This document shows, piece by piece, positions 1-7,747 of a DNA stretch of 16,186 bases. The notes beneath the pieces are model-generated. The model saw nothing but the letters and a program-made list of their open reading frames with translations. It was not told where the DNA came from and ran no database searches. Location of the stretch: the NCBI GenBank assembly GCA_934650975.1, contig CAKUFW010000042.1, forward strand, positions 1-16,186, given 5' to 3'. Origin of the DNA: an uncultured Collinsella sp. Its GTDB lineage: Bacteria; Actinomycetota; Coriobacteriia; Coriobacteriales; Coriobacteriaceae. A program made the position numbers and the translations under genes. The number at the start of each line of letters is the position of its first letter. The stretch's first letter is position 1.

Positions 1-1968
1 GCTAATAAGAACGATGGCTTTTTGCGTGTGGCGGCGGCGTCGCCGCAGATTCGCGTCGCCGATGTCGAGGGCAATGCCGAGGTTGCGCTGGCGGCTGTTC
101 GCGATGCTGCCGAGCGCGGCGTTCGCGCGCTGGTGCTGCCCGAGCTTAACCTGACCGGTTATACCGCGGCCGATTTGTTCCATAACCGCACACTGCTGCA
201 TGCCTGCGAGACCGCACTGGCACATATTCTCGATGAAACTCGCGAGCTGCCGATTGTCTTTACCATCGGTCTTCCCGTTGCGGTTGCCGAGAATATCTAC
301 AACTGCGCCGCCGTGTGCTGCGCGGGCGAGCTTTTGGGTCTCACGGCCAAGAAGTATTTGCCTAACTATGGCGAGTTCTATGAGCGCCGTTGGTTTGCTC
401 CGGCGCCTGCGGATCCCGTGTGGGTTGAATTTGCCGGTCAGGGTCCGGTCCCGCTGGGTTCGGGGCTTGTCTACCGCTGCTGCGATGAGGACGCCGAGGA
501 TTTGGTGCTCGGTATTGAGGTCTGCGAGGACCTGTGGGTGCCGGCACCTCCTTCGACCGAGATGGCGCTTGCCGGTGCCACGGTGATTCTCAACCCCTCC
601 GCTTCCGACGAGATCATCGGTAAGGCAGATTACCGCCGCAGCCTTATCTCTAACCAAAGCGCGCGCCTGTACTGCGCCTATGCCTATGCGGACGCGAGTG
701 AGGGCGAGTCCACGACCGATATGGTCTTTGCGGGCGAGAACCTCGTCTATGAAAACGGATCTAAGCTCGCCGCCACGAAGCTCCTCACCTGCGATATGGC
801 GGTGGCCGATGTCGATCTTGACCGCCTGGTTGCCGAGCGCCGTCGCTCAACGACGTGGACGCGCGCGGACGATGCGTCGGAGGCCACGACCGTTGAGTTC
901 TCTTTTGAGGGCGTGCTGGCCAAAGAGTCTGTCCTGCGCGATGCCTGCGATATCGACCGCGTTTTCCCTCGCGCGCCTTTTGTGCCAGCCGACCACGGTG
1001 ATCTGGCCGAGCGTTGCGAGACTATTCTCAATCTGCAGACTGCGGGCCTCAAGACCCGCCTTGCCCATACGGGTACCAAGGCTGCAGTCATCGGTCTTTC
1101 GGGCGGCTTGGATTCCACGCTGGCACTGCTTGTGACCGTGCGTGCCTTCGATGCGCTGGGGCTGCCGCGCACGGGTATCACGGCGGTCTCCATGCCCGGC
1201 TTTGGCACGACGCATCGCACTAAGTCCAACGCCGAGTCGCTCGCGCGCGACCTGGGCGTGAGCTTCCGTGAGGTCTCGATTCACGCGGCTGTGGAGCAAC
1301 ACTTCAAGGACATCGAGCACGACCCGGCGGTCCAGGACGTGACCTACGAGAACAGCCAGGCGCGCGAGCGCACGCAGATTCTGATGGATCTGGCCAACCA
1401 GGCCGGTGGTTTTGTCATCGGCACGGGCGACCTCAGCGAGCTGGCGCTCGGCTGGGCCACCTACAACGGTGACCATATGAGCATGTATGCCGTCAACGCG
1501 AGCGTGCCCAAGACGCTCGTGCGCCATCTGGTGCGCTATGCGGCCGATGTCTTTGGCGGTCGCATCGCCGCCACACTGCTCGACATCCTCGACACGCCGG
1601 TGTCGCCCGAGCTCTTGCCCCCGACGGGTGATGGCGAGATCGCTCAGAAGACCGAGGACTTGGTGGGTCCGTACGAGCTGCACGACTATTTCCTCTATTA
1701 CCTGCTGCGTTTTGGCTTTGAGCCGGGTAAGATCTACCGCATGGCGCTCAAGAGCTTTGAGGGCGTCTACGACGAGGCCACCATCCACACGTGGCTGCGC
1801 ACGTTCTATCGTCGTTTCTTCGCCCAGCAGTTTAAGCGCAGTTGCCTGCCCGACGGTCCCAAGGTGGGCTCGGTCACGCTCAGCCCGCGCGGCGATTGGC
1901 GCATGCCGAGCGACGCCAGCTCGCGTCTGTGGCTCGCGCAGATCGACGCGCTGCGTCCAGTCGACTAG
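1..1968 (+). CDS. nadE: Glutamine-dependent NAD+ synthase, 5' end outside window
   Basis: The enzyme makes NAD+ from deamido-NAD+, ATP and glutamine (EC 6.3.5.1). The N-terminal nitrilase-fold glutaminase shows the family triad, counted from the TTG at base 22: Glu41 in LPELNLTGY, Lys110 (Lys111 adjacent) before [12 protein letters not shown], and Cys168 in GIEVCEDLW. The C-terminal synthetase has the ATP pyrophosphatase loop SGGLDS at 360-365 and the conserved [12 protein letters not shown] stretch. A start at TTG 22 gives 648 residues, but the frame is open to base 1 and encodes [16 protein letters not shown]. Actinobacterial homologues carry a similar GF-V/L-RVAA segment near their N-terminus, so the true start probably lies just upstream and the gene is listed as 5'-partial. 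No partner gene is visible upstream. The next gene is separated by a strong terminator. The family call is secure. Confidence 0.95.
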   Translation, partial: ANKNDGFLRVAAASPQIRVADVEGNAEVALAAVRDAAERGVRALVLPELNLTGYTAADLFHNRTLLHACETALAHILDETRELPIVFTIGLPVAVAENIYNCAAVCCAGELLGLTAKKYLPNYGEFYERRWFAPAPADPVWVEFAGQGPVPLGSGLVYRCCDEDAEDLVLGIEVCEDLWVPAPPSTEMALAGATVILNPSASDEIIGKADYRRSLISNQSARLYCAYAYADASEGESTTDMVFAGENLVYENGSKLAATKLLTCDMAVADVDLDRLVAERRRSTTWTRADDASEATTVEFSFEGVLAKESVLRDACDIDRVFPRAPFVPADHGDLAERCETILNLQTAGLKTRLAHTGTKAAVIGLSGGLDSTLALLVTVRAFDALGLPRTGITAVSMPGFGTTHRTKSNAESLARDLGVSFREVSIHAAVEQHFKDIEHDPAVQDVTYENSQARERTQILMDLANQAGGFVIGTGDLSELALGWATYNGDHMSMYAVNASVPKTLVRHLVRYAADVFGGRIAATLLDILDTPVSPELLPPTGDGEIAQKTEDLVGPYELHDYFLYYLLRFGFEPGKIYRMALKSFEGVYDEATIHTWLRTFYRRFFAQQFKRSCLPDGPKVGSVTLSPRGDWRMPSDASSRLWLAQIDALRPVD

Positions 1969-2057
1969 CACCGCGCTCCGATTGGCTAAGGTTGGCTAAA
2001 TTGAACCAAAACGGGGGATGCAAGCGTTACACTTTTGCAATCTGATGGCCCGTATCG

Positions 2058-2089
2058 CGCGGCGCTCTTGTCGGAGCGCCGCGTTTTTT
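2058..2089 (+). terminator. Strong intrinsic terminator just before the aminotransferase start
   Basis: Perfect 10-bp GC-rich stem (CGCGGCGCTC / GAGCGCCGCG) with a 6-nt loop, followed by six T. It lies 89 bases after the nadE stop and ends 18 bases before the next ATG, which leaves no room for a separate promoter downstream. It may simply end nadE, but the next gene must then be read through it, so it could act as an attenuator. Confidence 0.85.
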
Positions 2090-2107
2090 GTATCGAAAGG
2101 TGGCACC

Positions 2108-3271
2108 ATGCAGGCATCGCAGCGTCTCGACCGCTTTGGCGCGGAGGTTTTTGCCTCGCTCAACAACAAGCTTCTTGCGCTTAAAGCCCAGGGCAAGACC
2201 ATTTACAACATGAGTGTGGGCACGCCCGACTTTAAGCCGTACGACCACGTGGTCGAGGCGCTGACCCAGGCCGCCCAGGACCCCGAGATGTGGAAGTACG
2301 CCCTGCGCGATCTGCCCGAGCTTAAGCAGGCCGTGTGCGATTACTACGAGCGCCGCTTTGGCGTTTCGGGCATTACGCCGTCCATGGTGCAGTCGTGCAA
2401 CGGCACGCAGGAGGGCGTGGGCCACTTGGGTCTGGCGCTGCTCGACCCGGGCGATACGATCCTGGTGCCCGATCCGTGCTACCCGGTCTTTGAGGCGGGT
2501 GCCAAGATTGCCGATGCCAAGCTCGAGTACTACCCGCTGGTCGCCGAGCACAACTACCTGCCCTACGTGGCGGGCATCGACCCCGAGGTCGCCGACCGCG
2601 CCAAGTACATGATCGTGTCGCTGCCCGCCAACCCGGTTGGCTCGGTGGGCACGCCTGAGGTCTACGAGGAGATCATCGCCTTCGCCCGCGAGCACGACCT
2701 GTTGATCGTCCACGACAACGCCTACTCGGACATCGTGTTCGATGGCGAGCCGGGTGGCAGCTTCCTGCAGTATCCTGGCGCGCTCGAGGTGGGCGTGGAG
2801 TTTTTCTCGCTCTCCAAGTCGTTCAACGTTACCGGCGCCCGCATCGGCTTCTTGGTCGGTCGCGAGGACGTGGTCTCGGCCTTCGCCAAGCTGCGCAGCC
2901 AGATCGACTTTGGCATGTTCTTCCCGATTCAGAAGGCCGCCATCGCCTGCCTGAACGGCCCGCGCGATGAGGTCGAGGCGCAGCGCCTGAAGTACCAGGA
3001 GCGCCGGGATGCCCTGTGCGACGGTCTTGAGGGCTTGGGCTGGGAGCGCCCCAACGCGCATGGCTCCATGTTTGTGTGGGCCAAGCTTCCCGGCGGTCGC
3101 ACCGATTCGATGGCGTTTTGCGAGGAGCTCATGGAGAAGGCCGGTGTCGTTGTGACGCCGGGTGCGAGCTTTGGTCCTTCGGGCGAGGGGCACGTGCGTA
3201 TGGCGCTGGTGCTGCCGCCCGATCAGATCGCCTTGGCTGTTGAGGCTATTCGCGAGGCGGGCCTGTATTAG
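2108..3271 (+). CDS. Class I/II PLP aminotransferase, LL-diaminopimelate aminotransferase-like
   Basis: A fold-type I PLP-dependent aminotransferase of 387 residues. Its closest recognisable relatives are the LL-diaminopimelate aminotransferase (DapL) group, with segments such as NGTQEGVGHLGLALLDPGD, DPCYPVFEAGA and DNAYSDIVFDG. The PLP lysine is Lys237 in FSLSKSFNVTGARIGF, and the C-terminal PGASFGPSGEGHVRMAL carries the substrate-carboxylate arginine. The start at 2108 follows AAAGG with 8-nt spacing; an in-frame ATG at 2018 would translate through the terminator hairpin and is unlikely. In this genome a tetrahydrodipicolinate acetyltransferase is encoded nearby, so the enzyme could be the N-acetyl-LL-DAP aminotransferase of the acetylase branch, a true DapL, or an aromatic/alanine-type enzyme. 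The substrate cannot be settled from sequence. No gene symbol is given for that reason. Confidence 0.85.
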   Translation: MQASQRLDRFGAEVFASLNNKLLALKAQGKTIYNMSVGTPDFKPYDHVVEALTQAAQDPEMWKYALRDLPELKQAVCDYYERRFGVSGITPSMVQSCNGTQEGVGHLGLALLDPGDTILVPDPCYPVFEAGAKIADAKLEYYPLVAEHNYLPYVAGIDPEVADRAKYMIVSLPANPVGSVGTPEVYEEIIAFAREHDLLIVHDNAYSDIVFDGEPGGSFLQYPGALEVGVEFFSLSKSFNVTGARIGFLVGREDVVSAFAKLRSQIDFGMFFPIQKAAIACLNGPRDEVEAQRLKYQERRDALCDGLEGLGWERPNAHGSMFVWAKLPGGRTDSMAFCEELMEKAGVVVTPGASFGPSGEGHVRMALVLPPDQIALAVEAIREAGLY

Positions 3272-3353
3272 GGATTCGTTTTTGTGAGTCAATAGCTCGA
3301 AACCGATTTCGTGCAGTTATTATACGAATTCTGCAAACAATTTCGGTAAACGG

Positions 3354-3382
3354 TCGATATTTGACTGCAATAGGAGCATAAT
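3354..3382 (+). promoter_or_regulatory. Candidate sigma-70-type promoter for ldh
   Basis: TCGATA (4/6 match to the -35 consensus), a 17-bp spacer, and CATAAT (5/6 match to the -10 consensus). It would give a leader of about 80 nt before the ldh ATG. It sits in an AT-rich stretch of an otherwise GC-rich intergenic region. Another AT-rich -10-like stretch (TTATTATACG, around 3317-3326) lacks a convincing -35. Confidence 0.35.
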
Positions 3383-3418
3383 CAAAGTCCCGATTGGATG
3401 TATTGGGATTACGGCAAG

Positions 3419-3447
3419 CCGCTCGGGTCGCCCTGGGCGGTTTGTTT
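3419..3447 (+). terminator. Weak terminator-like hairpin in the ldh leader
   Basis: CCGCTCGGG pairs with CCTGGGCGG (9 pairs, two of them G-U) around a TCGC loop and is followed by TTTGTTTG. It lies 147 bases past the aminotransferase stop and downstream of the candidate ldh promoter. It may be a leaky terminator for the upstream gene or an attenuator for ldh. The T tract is interrupted, so strength is uncertain. Confidence 0.4.
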
Positions 3448-3470
3448 GTGGAGAGAGATGGGAGTTTGTA

Positions 3471-4421
3471 ATGGTTAACGAGAAGAAGGTCGCTATTGTC
3501 GGCTGCGGTTTCGTCGGTTCGTCCTCGGCGTTCGCACTGATGCAGAGCGGTCTGTTCTCCGAGATGGTCCTCATCGACGTGGACAAGAACCGCGCCGAGG
3601 GCGAGGCCCTGGACATCGCGCACGGCATGACGTTTGCCGAGCCGATGAAGATCTATGCCGGCGATTATTCCGATGTCGCCGATGCCGCGATGATCGTCGT
3701 CACCGCTGGCGCTGCCCAGAAGCCCGGTGAGACCCGCCTGGACCTGGTCAACAAGAACGTCAACATCTTTAAGTCCATCATCCCCGAGATTAAGAAGTCC
3801 GGCTTTGACGGCATCCTGTTGATCGTCTCCAACCCGGTTGACGTTCTGACCTATGCCGCCATCAAGATGTCCGGCCTGCCCGAGGGCCACGTCATCGGCT
3901 CCGGTACCGTGCTCGACACCGGTCGTCTGCAGCAGATGCTCGGCGCCCACGTCGAGGTCGACCCGCGTGATGTCCAGGCCTACGTCATGGGCGAGCACGG
4001 CGACTCCGAGTTCGTCGCTTGGTCCAGCGCCCAGGTTGCCGGCGTGCCGCTGAGCACCTTCTGCGAACTTCACGGCCATCTGGAGCACGAGGCTGCCGAG
4101 AAGCGTATCGCCGAGGACGTCAAGAACTCCGCCTACACCATCATCGAGAAGAAGCACGCCACCTACTACGGCGTTGCCATGGCCGTTAAGCGTATCTGCA
4201 CTGCTGTCATGCGTGACGAGCAGACCGTTCTGCCCGTTTCTTCGCTCATGGTGGGCGAGTACGGCCTGTCCGATCTGGCCATCTCCATGCCAACCGTCGT
4301 CGGTCGCGACGGCGTTGTCTGCCGCGTCCCCGTGCCGCTGAACGAGTCCGAGCAGGGCGAGCTCACCGCTTCTGCCAAGGCTCTCAAGGACATCATCGAC
4401 AGCGTCGATTTCTCCTGCTAA
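3471..4421 (+). CDS. ldh: L-lactate dehydrogenase (NAD-dependent)
   Basis: Reduces pyruvate to L-lactate with NADH in the cytosol (EC 1.1.1.27), regenerating NAD+ during fermentation. The 316 residues show the Rossmann signature GCGFVG (11-16), Asp36 at the end of beta-2 favouring NAD, and the mobile loop AAQKPGETR. Gln83 (Gln102 in classical LDH numbering) is diagnostic for lactate over malate dehydrogenase, which has Arg there. The active-site His is His176 in GEHGD, and Arg152 matches the substrate-binding Arg171. The positions matching the fructose-1,6-bisphosphate-binding Arg173 and His188 of allosteric bacterial LDHs are Gln154 and Gln169, so FBP activation is probably absent. The start follows GGGAG with 6-nt spacing. 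The gene appears monocistronic, with its own terminator at 4454. Confidence 0.93.
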   Translation: MVNEKKVAIVGCGFVGSSSAFALMQSGLFSEMVLIDVDKNRAEGEALDIAHGMTFAEPMKIYAGDYSDVADAAMIVVTAGAAQKPGETRLDLVNKNVNIFKSIIPEIKKSGFDGILLIVSNPVDVLTYAAIKMSGLPEGHVIGSGTVLDTGRLQQMLGAHVEVDPRDVQAYVMGEHGDSEFVAWSSAQVAGVPLSTFCELHGHLEHEAAEKRIAEDVKNSAYTIIEKKHATYYGVAMAVKRICTAVMRDEQTVLPVSSLMVGEYGLSDLAISMPTVVGRDGVVCRVPVPLNESEQGELTASAKALKDIIDSVDFSC

Positions 4422-4453
4422 ATCCAGCTCGTTTGCCAGCAAGCTACAATGAA

Positions 4454-4487
4454 GGCGTCCAGGCCCCACGGCCCGGGCGCCTTTTTT
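4454..4487 (+). terminator. Intrinsic terminator of ldh
   Basis: Outer stem GGCGTCC / GGGCGCC (one G-U pair) with further GG/CC pairing inside, then six T (4482-4487). It begins 32 bases after the ldh stop. The final T is also the first base of the palindromic repeat that follows. Confidence 0.85.
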
Positions 4488-4561
4488 GGTGCATTGGGGT
4501 CAGGTTTGTTTGCACCAAAAAGGGCGCGATTGGTGCAAACAAACCTGACCCCAATGCACCA
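4487..4561. repeat. Perfect 32-bp inverted repeat, copy 1 of a palindromic element
   Basis: Bases 4487-4518 are the exact reverse complement of 4530-4561 (32 of 32), with an 11-base loop. The core of each arm contains GGGGTCAGGT / ACCTGACCCC, and the arm ends are GGTGCA/TGCACC. A diverged copy lies at 5742-5810, on the other side of the hydrolase gene. The structure suggests a REP- or MITE-like mobile palindrome. No transposase is present in the window. As RNA it would form a very stable hairpin just upstream of the hydrolase ribosome-binding site. Confidence 0.9.
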
Positions 4562-4578
4562 TTGTTGATGGGAGAGGC

Positions 4579-5739
4579 ATGTCGGATTCGCCTAACTTTT
4601 TGACGTATGCCCAGACGGCGTTCGATTCGTTTGAGGAGCGGTCGTTCTGCGCGGTGGACAGCCTGGTGTTTGCGTGGCTGTCGTATTTGCATCTTCCGGA
4701 CGATATGCCGGAGCTTGTCGGCTGGCAGGGGCTGGACGTGCGTGAACTGCTGCGTGCCGAGTGCTACCAGGACATGATTGGTGACCTGTGGGACCCGGAG
4801 GAGAGTCGCGCCTTGCTGGAGGCTGTTGCGGCAAGTCCTCGCTACCGCGGCGTGCGCGTTTGCGGCTATCGTGCCGTGAACGACGTGACGGCGACGGAGC
4901 AGTTCGCAGCCATGACGTTCCGCTTTCCGGCAGGATTCAGCTACCTTTCCTTCCGTGGGACCGACAGCACGATCGTGGGCTGGAAAGAGGACTTTAACAT
5001 GGCGTTCCGGTGCCCCGTGCCCTCCCAGGAATCTGCGGCGCGTTATGTGGACGAGGCAGCGACCGCGATTGATGGACCGCTCTTGTGCGGAGGCCATTCC
5101 AAGGGCGGAAACTTGGCGGTGTATGGCGCTGCGATGTGCTCTGACGCCGCTGGTGACCGAATCGAGCGGGCCTTCTCGCATGATGGCCCCGGCTTTGTCG
5201 AGGAGTTCCTGAGTGGCGACGCCTTTGCGGGCCTGTCCGGTCGCATCGATAAAACCCTGCCGCAGTCGTCGATTTTCGGCATGATGTTCGAGACGCAGGA
5301 GGACTATGCCATCGTCGAGAGCACGGAGTTCAGCCTGCTGCAACACAATCCCTTTAGCTGGGTCGTTGACGGCTGCGACTTTGTGTATTGCGAGCGCCTG
5401 TCTGCCGGCGCGCGATACGTCGATAGCTCTATTCGCGAGATGCTGCTCGCAGTGGGACCTGCCGAGCGTGAGCGCTTTGTAGATGCACTGTTCTCCGTGT
5501 TTGAGGCTACGGGCGCCGAACGGTTTGCGGATATCGCGGGGAATCTACGTGAGAGCCTGCCGGTGATGCTCCAGACGGCTCAGGGCTTTGATAAGGATAC
5601 TCGCCGTTTTATTTCGCAGACTATCGCAGCGATCCTTAAGTGTGCGCTGCTGCCCAAGCGCCCCGAGCTTAATGTTCCTGCTGCCGGTAAGAGCTTGGCA
5701 GAGCAGCTTGAGGCGTGGCAGTCCGAGCTCCTGCACTAG
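4579..5739 (+). CDS. DUF2974 / Mbeg1-like alpha/beta hydrolase
   Basis: A 386-residue protein of the lipase-like alpha/beta hydrolase family annotated as Mbeg1-like (DUF2974), whose substrate is unknown. The nucleophile elbow is GHSKGG with Ser174. Upstream, YLSFRGTDSTIVGWKEDFNM is the characteristic family block. A later histidine in LLQHNPFSWVV (His256) is a candidate catalytic residue, and DGPGF follows the conserved AFSHD. No signal peptide or membrane segment is seen, so it is probably cytosolic. The start follows GGGAGAGG closely. The gene stands alone between two palindromic repeats, with no clear promoter between the upstream hairpin and the start, so its transcription is unclear. Its role (phospholipase, esterase or other) cannot be assigned. 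Confidence 0.85.
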   Translation: MSDSPNFLTYAQTAFDSFEERSFCAVDSLVFAWLSYLHLPDDMPELVGWQGLDVRELLRAECYQDMIGDLWDPEESRALLEAVAASPRYRGVRVCGYRAVNDVTATEQFAAMTFRFPAGFSYLSFRGTDSTIVGWKEDFNMAFRCPVPSQESAARYVDEAATAIDGPLLCGGHSKGGNLAVYGAAMCSDAAGDRIERAFSHDGPGFVEEFLSGDAFAGLSGRIDKTLPQSSIFGMMFETQEDYAIVESTEFSLLQHNPFSWVVDGCDFVYCERLSAGARYVDSSIREMLLAVGPAERERFVDALFSVFEATGAERFADIAGNLRESLPVMLQTAQGFDKDTRRFISQTIAAILKCALLPKRPELNVPAAGKSLAEQLEAWQSELLH

Positions 5740-5741
5740 CC

Positions 5742-5810
5742 ATTGGTGCAAAGGGGTCAGGTCTGTCTGCACCATGTTGGTGCAAAGTAACCTGACCCCG
5801 ATGCACCAAT
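5742..5810. repeat. Diverged palindromic element, copy 2
   Basis: The arms start at ATTGGTGCA and end at TGCACCAAT and share the GGGGTCAGGT / ACCTGACCCC core with copy 1. Pairing is 9 + 10 + 7 matched bases interrupted by 2- and 5-base mismatched segments, with a 3-base loop. It starts two bases after the hydrolase stop codon. It lacks a T tract, so it is not a standard terminator, though the hairpin could protect or end the transcript. Confidence 0.85.
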
Positions 5811-5840
5811 CTTCGATGCACTTGGGACGGGCTCGACCGC

Positions 5841-5846
5841 TATACT
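5841..5846 (+). promoter_or_regulatory. Candidate -10 box for the nucleoid-associated protein gene
   Basis: TATACT (5/6 match to the -10 consensus) in the 65-75 bases between copy 2 of the repeat and the next gene. No good -35 is found: TGCACT is 18 bases upstream and TTGGGA only 13. It would give a leader of roughly 25-35 nt. Confidence 0.4.
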
Positions 5847-5884
5847 GATTCGTGCTGAAATCGATCTAGAACGGAATGCCGTAT

Positions 5885-6889
5885 ATGAAAATCAATCACG
5901 CAATCCTGCATATCCTGGACTTTGACTCGGCTGTCAACGTCATGAGCCAGCGCGAGCTCGATATCGAGAGCCGTACCGTGCGCAATTTTGTGACTACGCA
6001 CCTGCGCCGCGCTCGCACGTCTGCCGATAACAAGCGTGCCACGTTTGCCGAGAACTCCGCATTCGGTGGCGAGCTCAAGGGCTATTTCTTTGGTGAGCGC
6101 GAGTTCGTTGACCTGTCGCAGCAGATTGCGGAGTTCATCTCCTCGGAGCTTACCAAGGCCGAAAAGGCCGAGTCCACCGACGTGCTTGTAGCGGACTTTG
6201 ACGACGACGAGGACGCCCGCTGGTTTGCCGTGATGTTGCTTGGGTCCAAGCAGGCCTTTATGCACGAAGTGGGCCGCGAGGAGGGCGAGGTGCGCAACGA
6301 TATCGCGCGCCATTACGCCATCCTGCCGAACCCTTCGCAAAAGGTGCCGAGCTACGCAATCGTGCGTGCGAGCACCATGGAGATCGGCTACGTGGACAAG
6401 AAGCGCAAAATCGCCGGCGAGGACCGCATGCTCATTCCCGACGGGCTGCTGCAGTGCGATGCGGGCGTGTCGGGCAAGGAGATTATCGACACCGTGACGC
6501 GTGTGGTCGAGGAGGTTGCCGAGGAGCACGGCGCCAACACGGCCGTGGCGCTCGCCAAGGTCAAGGCCGCTGTTGCCGAGAAGGTCGAAGACGATGAGGA
6601 ACTGCCGCCCTGGGATATCGTCGACGAGGTCTTTGAGGACGAGCCGGTCATTAAGGAGAGCGTGCGTGCGGCACTGACCGAGGAAAAGGTTCCCGAGCGA
6701 GTGCCCGTGGAGCGCAAGCAGGTCGAACGCGCGGCCGTGCGCAATCACAAGATTCGTACCGATACGGGTATCGAGATCAGCTTCCCGGCCGAGATGGGCT
6801 CGAACTCCGAGTACATCGAGTTCGTCAACGAGCCCAACGGCCTCATCTCCATCGAGCTCAAGAACATCGGAAGCATTGAGAACCGATAA
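5885..6889 (+). CDS. Nucleoid-associated protein, YejK/NA37 (NdpA) family
   Basis: Proteins of this family bind the nucleoid; their molecular role is poorly known. The sequence (about 334 residues, the usual length) starts MKINHAILHILDFDS and has an N-terminal FGGELKGYFFGE segment. The middle part MEIGYVDKKRKIAGEDRMLIP is followed by a long acidic, charged helical stretch. The C-terminal block TGIEISFPAEMGSNSEYIEF aligns with the end of E. coli YejK. No signal peptide or membrane segment is visible. Two in-frame ATGs are possible: 5876 (MPYMKI) has no usable ribosome-binding site, while 5885 has GGA 8 bases upstream and matches the common MKINHAI start, so 5885 is preferred. The gene is monocistronic and convergent with dapH. 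Confidence 0.8.
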   Translation: MKINHAILHILDFDSAVNVMSQRELDIESRTVRNFVTTHLRRARTSADNKRATFAENSAFGGELKGYFFGEREFVDLSQQIAEFISSELTKAEKAESTDVLVADFDDDEDARWFAVMLLGSKQAFMHEVGREEGEVRNDIARHYAILPNPSQKVPSYAIVRASTMEIGYVDKKRKIAGEDRMLIPDGLLQCDAGVSGKEIIDTVTRVVEEVAEEHGANTAVALAKVKAAVAEKVEDDEELPPWDIVDEVFEDEPVIKESVRAALTEEKVPERVPVERKQVERAAVRNHKIRTDTGIEISFPAEMGSNSEYIEFVNEPNGLISIELKNIGSIENR

Positions 6890-6917
6890 GCCACGCTTGG
6901 ACGCTGCAGAATAAAGA

Positions 6918-6949
6918 AAGGCCGAAGCCCCAGATTGGGCTTCGGCCTT
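6918..6949. terminator. Bidirectional terminator between convergent genes
   Basis: Perfect 13-bp stem AAGGCCGAAGCCC / GGGCTTCGGCCTT with a 6-base loop. It is followed on the plus strand by ATTTCTT and on the minus strand by TCTTTAT. It lies 28 bases after the plus-strand gene and 39 bases after the dapH stop, so it can end both transcripts. Confidence 0.88.
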
Positions 6950-6988
6950 ATTTCTTGGGATTGAATTGCGCTGCAGGCTGACACGCCT

Positions 6989-7708
6989 CTAGAGTTGACG
7001 TAAACCTTCCTCGAGACCGGTCTTGCTGTCGGTCTGGGCGTCGCGCATCTTGATGACGCGGGCGGGGACACCGGCCACGACGGCACCGGCGGGGACGTCC
7101 TCGACACATACGGCGCCGGCGGCAACGACAGCACCCTTGCCCACGCGCACGCCCTCCAGGACTACGGCGTTGGCGCCAATCATGACATCATCCTCGATGA
7201 TGACGGGCGTGGCGCTCGCGGGCTCAACGACGCCTGCCAGCACGGTACCGGCGCCGATGTGGCAGTTCTTGCCCACGGTTGCGCGGCCGCCCAGGACGGC
7301 GCCCATATCAATCATAGAGCCCTCGCCGATAACGGAGCCGATGTTGATGATGGCGCCCATCATGATGACGGCGCGGTCACCGATCTCAACGCGGTCGCGG
7401 ATAATCGCGCCCGGCTCGATGCGTGCGTTGATGCCCTTAAGGTCGAGCATGGGCACGGCGGAGTTGCGGCAGTCGTTCTCGACGTCGTAGTAGTCGATGG
7501 AATCGGCATTGGCGTCGAGGATGGCTTTGAGCTCATCCCAGTCACCAAAGACGGTCTTGCCGCGACGGCCGCCGTAGGCGTGCGCATCGCCCCAGGCAAC
7601 CTTCATGCCGGGCTTCTCGCGGACATACAGCTTGACGGGCGTCTTCTTGGGCGCGGTGGCGATGTAGTTGATAATCTCCTGTGCATCCATCTCGGCTGCG
7701 TTGCTCAT
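6989..7708 (-). CDS. dapH: Tetrahydrodipicolinate N-acetyltransferase
   Basis: Acetylates 2,3,4,5-tetrahydrodipicolinate with acetyl-CoA (EC 2.3.1.89), which commits the pathway to the acetylase branch of lysine/DAP synthesis. The 239 residues match the Bacillus-type DapH closely. The N-terminal domain has KKTPVKLYV and VFGDWDELK. Then come [10 protein letters not shown] and [12 protein letters not shown] leading into a left-handed beta-helix of hexapeptide repeats (roughly residues 90-215), with [15 protein letters not shown] and [11 protein letters not shown]. The ribosome-binding site AAAGGAG lies 9 bases before the ATG. It is the last gene of the lysine operon, 39 bases after dapB. The acetyl rather than succinyl branch is indicated by resemblance to DapH and not to E. 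coli DapD. Confidence 0.95.
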   Translation of the reverse strand: MSNAAEMDAQEIINYIATAPKKTPVKLYVREKPGMKVAWGDAHAYGGRRGKTVFGDWDELKAILDANADSIDYYDVENDCRNSAVPMLDLKGINARIEPGAIIRDRVEIGDRAVIMMGAIINIGSVIGEGSMIDMGAVLGGRATVGKNCHIGAGTVLAGVVEPASATPVIIEDDVMIGANAVVLEGVRVGKGAVVAAGAVCVEDVPAGAVVAGVPARVIKMRDAQTDSKTGLEEGLRQL

Positions 7709-7747
7709 ATACTGTTTCTCCTTTACGTGGGCTTGGTTAATGATTGG

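Noticed and set aside
847..1971. Long minus-strand frame opposite nadE (and similar frames at 2027-3292, 3246-4469, 9006-10283 and 11017-12123)
   Set aside because: They lie antisense to well-recognised genes, have biased His/Gly/Val/Leu/Arg composition with no domain, and arise from the strong G/C third-position bias of the real genes.
2018..2107. Upstream in-frame ATG that would extend the aminotransferase by 30 residues
   Set aside because: The extension encodes the terminator hairpin, has no spaced ribosome-binding site, and does not resemble the N-terminus of the family. The ATG at 2108 has both a binding site and homology.
3272..3353. Rex- or Crp-type operator near TTTGTGAGTCAATAG upstream of ldh
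   Set aside because: Only one half-site resembles either consensus; no inverted partner is found at the right distance.
3471..4421. Malate dehydrogenase
   Set aside because: The specificity position is Gln (QKPGETR), as in lactate dehydrogenases. Malate dehydrogenases have Arg there.
5742..5810. Rho-independent terminator of the hydrolase gene
   Set aside because: The hairpin has no T tract, contains mismatched segments and matches the palindrome at 4487-4561, so it is better described as a repeat copy.
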